Positions 1 through 4,867 of a stretch of 6,541 bases of DNA are shown one piece after another. The number at the start of each line of letters is the position of its first letter. The first letter of the stretch is position 1. This DNA comes from Chloroflexota bacterium. GTDB lineage: Bacteria; Chloroflexota; Anaerolineae; Promineifilales; Promineifilaceae. The notes below the pieces were generated by a model. It did no database searches. It saw nothing but the letters and a program-made list of their open reading frames with translations, and was not told where the DNA came from. The stretch is taken from the NCBI GenBank assembly GCA_024223125.1, contig JAAEOP010000369.1, positions 1 through 6,541 on the forward strand, read 5' to 3'. The translations under genes and the position numbers were made by a program.

Positions 1-1236
1 GACGGCTTAGGTAGTGCGCGTGTAGAAATGGTAGGCAACGCAGTAGACACCACCACTACCTATGAACCCTACGGCCGCATACTAGCCCAAACCGGAACCA
101 GCGGCACAACCTACGGCTACACCGGCGAACAGCACGACGCCCTAACCAACCTCGTTTACCTCCGCGCCCGTTATTACAATCCATCGCTGAAAGTCTTCAT
201 GTCCCGCGACCCCTTCCCTGGCGTACCCACCATGCCAGCCTCCCAACATGGCTACAGTTACGTCCATAACAATCCTGTCAACCTGACCGACCCCAGCGGG
301 GAGATTGTGCCCGTAATTATTGGCGGCATCATCATTGCTTACGTAACGGCCGTAACCTGGGACGTCATGGTTAACCAAGGGGCAAGCAGTGGCGGCGCTG
401 ACCAGATATTCAATGGGCAACTGCTCAACAAATTGCGCTGCAAAGTAAACTGGGAGCAAGCCAAATTCTATGGGGAAATGGGCGCATTTATTGGCGCTTT
501 CACCGCACCAGCAATCTATGCGACCATTCATTATGCTATTCCTGCGGCCGCTAATGCTGCTTCATCTGGTCTTGCTAACGCCGGACAATGGGCAGCAGCT
601 CACGGAACATCGGCGATGCACCAATTCCCCCGTCTGGCTGGTGGTCTACAAAAGGCCGGGAAACTCTATGGGGCATTTGAATTTGGATCAGATATTGTAA
701 CTGTTGTACGAGGCTTCATTTCAAATGATCCACAGGCGCAATATGAAGCTGCAACAACGCTGTATAATCCAGCAACAGGAGTTTCTGCAATTGGAGACCT
801 TGCAGATTCCGCCTCTGATATCTTTTTTAAGAGATTCAAACGAGGAACGACATTCTCGGCCGCTTTTCATCCTGATACTGGTACAATACTAATGCGGCCC
901 AGCACAGCAGACACATCATTGATTCCAAAGTTTGAAGGCCCTCGTGTACTTGATGACGGAGAAAAATGGGTTTCCAGGAGTGGTGGACATTTGGATATTG
1001 TGGATGAGTTTAAGGAGATCGGTATATCAGGCAATGAACTCTGGGGATTTGCTTTAACATTTGATGATCGCGGAAGATTAAACATCGAAAGTTGGAAGTC
1101 AAGCGGAATTCAAGTGGTCTATCGCGAATTGGCAGATCCATTTGTACCAAAAAATGTCCAGCTCGAAATAATTCAGGCTTTAGAAAAAAATACGGGTGGA
1201 TGGAATGTAACAAATAATCCATCAGTTCATCCTTAA
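1..1236 (+). CDS. RHS/YD-repeat protein, C-terminal part with putative polymorphic toxin tip (5' truncated by window)
   Basis: The frame is open from base 1 (DGLGSARVEM...), so the gene starts upstream and the ATG at 28 is internal. The visible 411 residues begin with the end of an RHS-repeat-associated core: DGLGSAR, YEPYGRILAQTG, YGYTGEQ, VYLRARYYNPSL, FMSRDPFPG, NNPVNLTDPSG (bases 1-300). RHS cores form a secreted shell that encloses a variable C-terminal toxin. After DPSG comes a hydrophobic stretch (bases 301-372), an Ala/Gly-rich linker, and from about base 650 an AT-richer tail. The last ~135 residues look like a compact domain (HPDTGTILMRPST, SGGHLDIVDEF, GFALTFDDRGRLNIESW). I cannot assign this tail to a known toxin family, and no nuclease or deaminase motif is evident. 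A SUMF1-like gene follows 61 bp downstream and may be co-transcribed. Membership in the RHS family is certain; toxin function is inferred from RHS architecture. Confidence 0.9.
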   Translation, partial: DGLGSARVEMVGNAVDTTTTYEPYGRILAQTGTSGTTYGYTGEQHDALTNLVYLRARYYNPSLKVFMSRDPFPGVPTMPASQHGYSYVHNNPVNLTDPSGEIVPVIIGGIIIAYVTAVTWDVMVNQGASSGGADQIFNGQLLNKLRCKVNWEQAKFYGEMGAFIGAFTAPAIYATIHYAIPAAANAASSGLANAGQWAAAHGTSAMHQFPRLAGGLQKAGKLYGAFEFGSDIVTVVRGFISNDPQAQYEAATTLYNPATGVSAIGDLADSASDIFFKRFKRGTTFSAAFHPDTGTILMRPSTADTSLIPKFEGPRVLDDGEKWVSRSGGHLDIVDEFKEIGISGNELWGFALTFDDRGRLNIESWKSSGIQVVYRELADPFVPKNVQLEIIQALEKNTGGWNVTNNPSVHP

Positions 1237-1297
1237 TTGAAAGGAAATGAAAATCCTTTGACTCTTTTATAGATTTAAGTTATGTGGGAGGCATGTC

Positions 1298-2083
1298 ATG
1301 GAAATCGTTAAAGATGAATCATTTGTGATCCCATTAGAAGGGTTGCTTTCAAATGCGAAAGCACTTCATATGAATTGGATTAATCCAGGTACATTTACTA
1401 TGGGTAGTCCAAAGGATGAACCAGGACGGAGTAGTACTGAAGACCAATTTACGTTGATACTTAGTCATGGCTTTTGGTTAGGACGATACCCAGTTACTCA
1501 GACGCAGTGGGAAGCCGTTGTTGGGAGTAATCCAAGTCACTATCATAATAATCCAAATTATCCAGTTGAGAATATTGACTGGACTCAGGCAACTTTATTC
1601 AGTGAGACACTCAATAAGAGATTCAAAAGGGTTTTACCAGTAGGTTACAACTTCGGGTTGCCTACAGAAGCCCAATGGGAATTTGCTTGCAGAGCCGGAA
1701 CACAATCAAGGTTTTTTAATGGTGATGATCCCAATCTATTATCCAAAATTGCCTGGTATAGTGAAAATAGTGACGGACATCCTCATCCTGTAGGAGAGAA
1801 ACGTCCAAATAGATGGGGGTTGTATGATATGCTGGGAAATGTGTTTGAATGGTGTTACGATTCAACATCTGAGTATCCAAAGAGGTTAGCACAGGATTGG
1901 TTTGGAGAGTCAAGCCATCGGACCCGGAGTTTACGGGGCGGGTCGTACGGTCAGTCTTCTATAGGAGGTGTAAGTTGTGCATCTCGTGGTTATTGGCGAA
2001 AAAACTTAAAAAGACAGCATATAGGTTTTCGCTTGTGCCTTAGATCTTTACATCCTGGTACTATCGCAAGTGATGGAGGCTAG
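1298..2083 (+). CDS. SUMF1/FGE-sulfatase-fold protein lacking the catalytic cysteines
   Basis: This 261-residue protein spans a whole formylglycine-generating-enzyme-type domain: NPGTFTMGSP (29-38), RYPVTQTQWEAVVGSNPS (63-80), YPVENIDW (88-95), LPTEAQWEFACRAGT (121-135), RWGLYDMLGNVFEWCYD (172-188), LRGGSY (212-217) and HIGFRLC (241-247). True FGE (human SUMF1) uses two cysteines just after GGSY. Here those positions are Gln219 and Gly224, so conversion of sulfatase cysteine to formylglycine is unlikely. Such proteins more often use the fold for binding or as other enzymes. No signal peptide or membrane segment is seen. The start is supported by GGGAGG at 1286-1291, six bases before the ATG. 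The gene is AT-rich, has no CGGCCG hexamer, and follows the RHS gene in the usual immunity position. Its role could be immunity, accessory factor or unrelated cargo. The fold is certain and the function unknown. Confidence 0.88.
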   Translation: MEIVKDESFVIPLEGLLSNAKALHMNWINPGTFTMGSPKDEPGRSSTEDQFTLILSHGFWLGRYPVTQTQWEAVVGSNPSHYHNNPNYPVENIDWTQATLFSETLNKRFKRVLPVGYNFGLPTEAQWEFACRAGTQSRFFNGDDPNLLSKIAWYSENSDGHPHPVGEKRPNRWGLYDMLGNVFEWCYDSTSEYPKRLAQDWFGESSHRTRSLRGGSYGQSSIGGVSCASRGYWRKNLKRQHIGFRLCLRSLHPGTIASDGG

Positions 2084-2124
2084 GTTCCATCAGATCTTGT
2101 GCGTACTTACACTATCATTGGTAG

Positions 2125-2313
2125 GGCGGTGTTGAACTTCTTTGGTTATGGGTTGGCATCGAGTGGAGACACGGCATCGGCGCTGTTGACTTCGGCAATT
2201 GTACTGGACGGGACTACCCAAACGGCCGACAAGCAATCCACATCTACAACGGAGACTGCCGCCTGCAAACCACACAAATTTGAGACAATGACACGGCCAG
2301 TTACGAATATGAT
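2125..2313 (+). pseudogene. Decayed upstream part of the FG-GAP-type protein
   Basis: Read in the same frame as the coding region that starts at 2314, this stretch gives protein-like sequence: GIGAVDFGNCTGRDYPNGRQ, then IHIYNGDCRLQTTQI, a TGA stop at 2281-2283, and DNDTASYEYD leading into the FG-GAP repeat. The pattern recalls the repeat units of VCBS/FG-GAP surface proteins, but it is degraded. The frame runs back only to a TAG at 2122, and no ribosome binding site precedes any ATG here. I read it as relic coding sequence of a once longer secreted protein, cut off on the left by the AT-rich RHS/SUMF1 segment. Another frame is open from 2099 to 2317 but resembles nothing and has no ribosome binding site. 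Confidence 0.5.
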
Positions 2314-3192
2314 ATGATTTTAGTCGGTACCCGCCTGGATGATGACAACGGCCGCAATTCCAATTCCGCGTACCCATTCACATATAACGGCCGTACCTGG
2401 AACGAGTCAGCTAAATTAACGGCCGCAGATGGCCAGGCAAATGATTATTTTAACTGGTCTGTGGTCTTGACAATAGGGGTCACTTTAGACATAGACGCCT
2501 ACGTAGCTAACGACGGTACGATGACGCAGACCATTCCCATCAGCGCCGGACAAAGCGCCGCCAATCTCACCATCGCCAATCCCCAACCGGCCGTCAGTGA
2601 AACGGTAAAGATTACGCTGAATGTGGTGACGGGCACGGCCGTCATCCAAAACACCTTCCCTAATACCCTCCACAATCCCCTCAACCTCACCCTTACCTTC
2701 ATAGACCCCGTGCAGGGGGACAGTCTTTGCTCTCTCTGCTTTGTAGATTGGCTGCTCAAACTACTGGGGTTTGATACCTCCTTCTGGATGCTGTACCATA
2801 TGACGCTGACCGATTTGCAGGCGTCCGATGCCTGGCCTTACTACCACAATCTGTTCAACCAGCACACGGCCGAATTAACCACAATCATGGCGACCAATCC
2901 CACCGTTCTCTGGCACACTTACGACGCTTTGGGAACCTGGACGCCAGCTATTGCCGCCGCCGACAACGGCAACGGTAGTTCTTTTGTCGTGTCGCAGCAA
3001 ATGGCTGATGAAGCGATCCTGACTTTAGAAGGTATTCGTGACAATGTCTCGCCAGCGCTGGCAGCCCAAATTCAGGTGGAAATAGATGTCCTTGATCCCA
3101 ACGACATGGTCAGGCAAACGATGGATGACGTTTTTGTGCAAGTGGAAAACCGGATACAGGGGCAGGTATATTTGCCTTTTATTAGTAAGTGA
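2314..3192 (+). CDS. C-terminal remnant of an FG-GAP-repeat secreted protein ending in a VYLPFISK tail
   Basis: The 292 residues begin directly inside one FG-GAP repeat (LVGTRLDDDNGRNSNSAYPF, then YNGRTW, AKLTAADG, DYFNWSVVL; residues 3-52). Canonical units of this family read roughly LVGA..DDDNG..SGSAYVF and AKLTASDG..DYFGWSVAL. A beta-rich, Thr/Asn-rich stretch follows (about 58-130), then a short hydrophobic segment with a CxxC pair (Cys139, Cys142). An alpha-helical domain ends in QVYLPFISK. That tail resembles the C-terminal motif (x-LP-hydrophobic-I/V) of many exported Chloroflexota proteins. There is no signal peptide and no ribosome binding site at this ATG, and an in-frame stop lies 33 bp upstream, so the product is probably not made as such or is a truncated relic. 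CGGCCG hexamers are frequent here, so it looks native to the genome, unlike the segment before it. Confidence 0.6.
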   Translation: MILVGTRLDDDNGRNSNSAYPFTYNGRTWNESAKLTAADGQANDYFNWSVVLTIGVTLDIDAYVANDGTMTQTIPISAGQSAANLTIANPQPAVSETVKITLNVVTGTAVIQNTFPNTLHNPLNLTLTFIDPVQGDSLCSLCFVDWLLKLLGFDTSFWMLYHMTLTDLQASDAWPYYHNLFNQHTAELTTIMATNPTVLWHTYDALGTWTPAIAAADNGNGSSFVVSQQMADEAILTLEGIRDNVSPALAAQIQVEIDVLDPNDMVRQTMDDVFVQVENRIQGQVYLPFISK

Positions 3193-3260
3193 GATTTTTT
3201 CGATGACCGATGACTGACGATCGTCCACCAAACCTGTACTGATGGACAGACACGGCCGTT

Positions 3261-3288
3261 TCCAATACAACTATAATTGTGTCCAATA
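3261..3288 (+). promoter_or_regulatory. Candidate sodN promoter/operator: TATAAT box in a near-palindrome flanked by direct repeats
   Basis: A perfect -10-like TATAAT (3272-3277) sits inside the near-palindrome ACAACTATAATTGT (3267-3280; one non-pairing position per half). This is flanked by direct repeats TCCAATA at 3261-3267 and 3282-3288, 21 bp apart, or about two helical turns. The -35 region at 17 bp spacing (GACACG) is poor, as expected for an activated promoter. The layout suggests binding of a dimeric regulator to the sodN promoter. In streptomycetes nickel control of SOD genes uses the Fur-family protein Nur, but I cannot match this site to any known box. Confidence 0.4.
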
Positions 3289-3330
3289 TATCGTATTTAC
3301 CTATCTCATTATTTATGGAAGGAGTAAAAC

Positions 3331-3786
3331 ATGAAAAAGTTAACCTCTCTGATCAACCAAATTTTCCCGGCGGAAGAAGTCAGCGCCCATTGTGACGGCC
3401 CATGCGGCGTTTATGATCCCGCTTCTGCTCGTATTGCCGCCGAAGCCGTTTTGTCCATGACCAAGAAAATTCTGGCTCTGGATCCCGGCGACGGCCGTCA
3501 CGCCACCGCCAACGCTCTCTCCCGTTACATTGCCATCAAAGAAGAACAGGCCCATATTGCTAAAATGGAACTGTTGGTTCTATGGACTGATTACTTCAAA
3601 CCGGCCCATCTGGAACAAGCTCCCGACCTGCATGACAAATTCTGGAAAGCGGCTAAATTGTGTTCGGCCGTTAAAGTTGAAGTTAGCCTGGAACACGCCC
3701 AAGAATTGATGACCGCCATTGAAGATATCCACAATATCTTCTGGGGTACAAAAGGGCGCAATGTAGCTTATTACACGGCGTCTTGA
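3331..3786 (+). CDS. sodN: Nickel-containing superoxide dismutase (NiSOD)
   Basis: NiSOD converts superoxide to oxygen and hydrogen peroxide and protects the cytoplasm. The 151-residue precursor has a 19-residue leader ending in Ala19, followed by the Ni-hook HCDGPCGVYDPA (His20 to Ala31). After leader removal His20 becomes the N-terminus. Its amino and imidazole groups, with Cys21 and Cys25, ligate nickel, and Tyr28 is the conserved second-sphere tyrosine. All hook residues are intact. The fourth position is Gly rather than the Leu of the Streptomyces enzyme, as I recall for cyanobacterial forms. The mature part (132 residues) is helical and ends in IFWGTKGR..YYTAS, typical of the family. 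A strong GGAAGGAG (3317-3324) six bases upstream fixes the start. The maturation protease gene follows 87 bp downstream. CGGCCG hexamers at 3492 and 3665 match the genome signature. Confidence 0.97.
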   Translation: MKKLTSLINQIFPAEEVSAHCDGPCGVYDPASARIAAEAVLSMTKKILALDPGDGRHATANALSRYIAIKEEQAHIAKMELLVLWTDYFKPAHLEQAPDLHDKFWKAAKLCSAVKVEVSLEHAQELMTAIEDIHNIFWGTKGRNVAYYTAS

Positions 3787-3790
3787 TTCG

Positions 3791-3845
3791 TGTACCGTAT
3801 ACCGTGTTCCGTGTTCCGTGAGCCGTAATCCGTATTCTGTAAACC
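3791..3845 (+). repeat. Degenerate heptamer tandem repeat (NNNCCGT)
   Basis: Between sodN and sodX, CCGT recurs every seven bases: gtaCCGT, ataCCGT, gttCCGT, gttCCGT, gagCCGT, aatCCGT, then the decayed attCTGT and aaaCCG. Six exact CCGT cores in strict 7-bp register are not coding on either strand in any convincing way. The right part forms one arm of the adjacent hairpin. Units are too short and lack spacers, so this is not a CRISPR array. Confidence 0.75.
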
Positions 3846-3867
3846 GAGATTCGGAATACGGATTACG
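3824..3867 (+). repeat. Strong inverted repeat (hairpin) between sodN and sodX
   Basis: CGTAATCCGTATTCTG (3824-3839) pairs with CGGAATACGGATTACG (3852-3867) over 16 positions with a single mismatch or wobble, around a 12-nt loop. The right arm ends six bases before the sodX start codon and leaves almost no room for a ribosome binding site. There is no T-tract, so it is not a classical intrinsic terminator. It may stabilise the sodN 3' end or reduce sodX translation, giving much SOD and little protease. It may also simply be the end of a small palindromic repeat element. Confidence 0.7.
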
Positions 3868-3873
3868 AAAATA

Positions 3874-4212
3874 ATGGAATTTAACGCAAGTGGCTTCCAT
3901 GAAAAACTGCTCTGGCTGTTGAGGCTCCGGCGGCGTTACCGCGTTACCGGAGCCTCTATGCTTCCGGCGCTGCTTAAGGGAGATGTGGTTTTGGTTGATC
4001 CCCGTGCCTATCGGCATCACTTTCCGCAGCCTGGGGATATTGTTGTTGCCCGCCATCCCGACCCTCATCAGCCCAAAATTATTAAACGTGTGAGTGGAGT
4101 AACGGCCGACGGCCGCTGCCATCTACGTGGCGACAATCCAGCCCACACAACCGACTTTGAGAACGTGCCTTTAAGCCAGATTATCGGCCGTGTGACCAGC
4201 CGTTTTTCCTGA
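3874..4212 (+). CDS. sodX: Nickel-SOD maturation protease, S26 signal-peptidase-like
   Basis: This 112-residue protein has the S24/S26 serine-lysine peptidase layout. VTGASMLPALLKGDVVLVD carries nucleophile Ser28 in the GxSMxP box, PGDIVVARHP follows, IIKRV holds the general-base Lys71, and RGDNPAHTTDFENVPLSQIIGRV is the C-terminal GDNP/S-TDS-like box. Such a protease encoded beside sodN is the known NiSOD leader peptidase (TIGR02754-type family). It exposes the N-terminal histidine of the Ni-hook, here by cutting after Ala19 of the SodN precursor. Unlike leader peptidase LepB it has no clear N-terminal membrane anchor, only a short LLWLL patch, which fits a cytoplasmic substrate. No good Shine-Dalgarno precedes the ATG and a hairpin ends just before it, so translation may be weak or coupled to sodN. 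It is the first ATG in frame. Confidence 0.93.
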   Translation: MEFNASGFHEKLLWLLRLRRRYRVTGASMLPALLKGDVVLVDPRAYRHHFPQPGDIVVARHPDPHQPKIIKRVSGVTADGRCHLRGDNPAHTTDFENVPLSQIIGRVTSRFS

Positions 4213-4233
4213 ATTTTCAGCCATCATAAAAAA

Positions 4234-4262
4234 TTGACAAAGAGAAATGATGAGGCTAGAAT
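4234..4262 (+). promoter_or_regulatory. Near-consensus sigma-70-type promoter for the ferredoxin gene
   Basis: TTGACA (4234-4239) and TAGAAT (4257-4262) are separated by exactly 17 bp. The -35 matches consensus in 6 of 6 positions and the -10 in 5 of 6. It lies 97 bp upstream of the ferredoxin ATG and 21 bp after the sodX stop, so the ferredoxin is probably expressed strongly and independently of sodNX. Transcription should begin near 4269. Confidence 0.75.
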
Positions 4263-4269
4263 GAGGGCG

Positions 4270-4311
4270 TTGACCACCTGCGACATTTGTAACAATCATC
4301 CATCTGGTCAA
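4270..4311 (+). promoter_or_regulatory. Inverted repeat at the start of the ferredoxin 5' leader
   Basis: TTGACCA (4270-4276) and TGGTCAA (4305-4311) form a perfect 7-bp inverted repeat with a 28-nt loop. It starts at the predicted transcription start and leaves the ribosome binding site (4347-4352) free. It could be a 5' stabilising stem-loop in the RNA or a two-site operator in the DNA. No known riboswitch class is recognisable. Confidence 0.35.
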
Positions 4312-4359
4312 TCAGTAATCAACCCAAAAATCTCGAGGCTTTTAAGAAGGAGAGTATAA

Positions 4360-4767
4360 ATGACTCATATTATTACCAGGTTATGTTTACGTGACACTGC
4401 TTGTGTAGAAGTTTGCCCCGTGGAGTGTATGGTTTTGGGCATACCGGAAGAAGAATGGCCCTGGCTCTACATAGACCCCGATACTTGTATCGACTGCGGT
4501 GCTTGTGTTCCCGAATGTCCCTATGAAGCTATCTTCCCTGAAGAAGAAGTTCCCTTTGATTATACAGCCCCGGCTGGCGTCTGGATTGCGGACACAAAAG
4601 AGCTTTTGGCAGACGGCCAACCGTTTGAAGGCGAAGTAGATGGACATCAGGTTAAACTGTTAAATGCCAAGCAGTTGTCCGGTGGCGAAATTTTTGACCT
4701 GACCGAAGATATTCCGCCCAATTATGATTTCTTTTCTGAAGGCCCCGGCTACGACGCTCTGGATTAA
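4360..4767 (+). CDS. Dicluster ferredoxin (3Fe-4S/4Fe-4S or 2[4Fe-4S] type) with C-terminal extension
   Basis: This is a small soluble electron carrier of 135 residues. Cysteines lie at 9, 15, 19 and 23 (CLRDTACVEVCPVEC) and at 43, 46, 49 and 53 (CIDCGACVPEC, a classic CxxCxxCxxxCP). By alignment with seven-iron ferredoxins such as Azotobacter FdI, Cys19/43/46/49 would bind a 4Fe-4S cluster, and Cys9/15/53 a 3Fe-4S cluster. The first gap is x5 rather than x7 and lacks the extra cysteine, so the second cluster type is uncertain. The insert EEEWPWLYIDPDTC and the C-terminal FFSEGPGYDALD are recognisable in a ferredoxin subfamily. Residues 55-120 are an acidic extension. GAAGGAGAG (AAGGAG 4347-4352) seven bases before the ATG is a strong start signal. 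It is bracketed by its own promoter and terminator, hence probably monocistronic. The redox partner is not apparent from neighbours. Confidence 0.92.
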   Translation: MTHIITRLCLRDTACVEVCPVECMVLGIPEEEWPWLYIDPDTCIDCGACVPECPYEAIFPEEEVPFDYTAPAGVWIADTKELLADGQPFEGEVDGHQVKLLNAKQLSGGEIFDLTEDIPPNYDFFSEGPGYDALD

Positions 4768-4797
4768 TTAGACGATTTTCCCCACAGGGAATTTGTT

Positions 4798-4857
4798 AAA
4801 AAGCCGAATTAGCGCTGGCACACAAGTGCAAGGTAGCTAATTTGGCTTTTTGCTTTT
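4798..4857 (+). terminator. Intrinsic terminator after the ferredoxin gene, just upstream of the lyase
   Basis: AAAAAGCCGAATTAGC (4798-4813) pairs with GCTAATTTGGCTTTTT (4836-4851) along 16 bp with one G-U pair, followed by GCTTTT. The loop has its own small stem GCAC/GTGC (4818-4821 with 4826-4829). The A-tract/T-tract flanks suggest it works in both directions. The T-tract ends only seven bases before the AGAGG of the next gene, so any promoter for that gene must lie within the terminator or read through it. Confidence 0.85.
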
Positions 4858-4867
4858 AGAGGTTCCT

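Noticed and set aside
142..531. 129-codon minus-strand open frame opposite the RHS core
   Set aside because: It lies wholly antisense to conserved RHS core motifs; it is a shadow of the coding frame.
1240..1259. AAAGGA/TCCTTT stem after the RHS stop codon as a terminator
   Set aside because: Only six AT-rich pairs with an eight-base loop and no following T-tract; too weak to call.
1258..1286. Promoter TTGACT-N17-TATGTG before the SUMF1-like gene
   Set aside because: The -35 is good, but the -10 matches poorly and overlaps the ribosome binding site, leaving no leader. Co-transcription with the RHS gene is at least as likely.
1937..2050. SUMF1-like C-terminus as variable region of a diversity-generating retroelement
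   Set aside because: Some DGR targets share this fold and the GGSW...GFRL layout, but no reverse transcriptase, template repeat or adenine-rich AAY codon pattern is visible. It looks like an ordinary family C-terminus.
2099..2317. 72-codon plus-strand open frame in the relic region
   Set aside because: No ribosome binding site and no family resemblance. The overlapping frame read through the TGA at 2281 gives the FG-GAP-like sequence instead.
3791..3867. CRISPR-like array after sodN
   Set aside because: Units are 7 bp with no spacers and run straight into a hairpin; no cas genes nearby.
3580..4122. 180-codon open frame on the minus strand across sodN, the gap and sodX
   Set aside because: It overlaps two confidently identified plus-strand genes, and its middle is just the translated heptamer/hairpin tract. 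No homology-like motif or ribosome binding site.
4850..4867. TTG at 4850 as the lyase start
   Set aside because: It lies in the terminator T-tract with no ribosome binding site; the ATG at 4868 has AGAGG at proper spacing and matches family N-termini.
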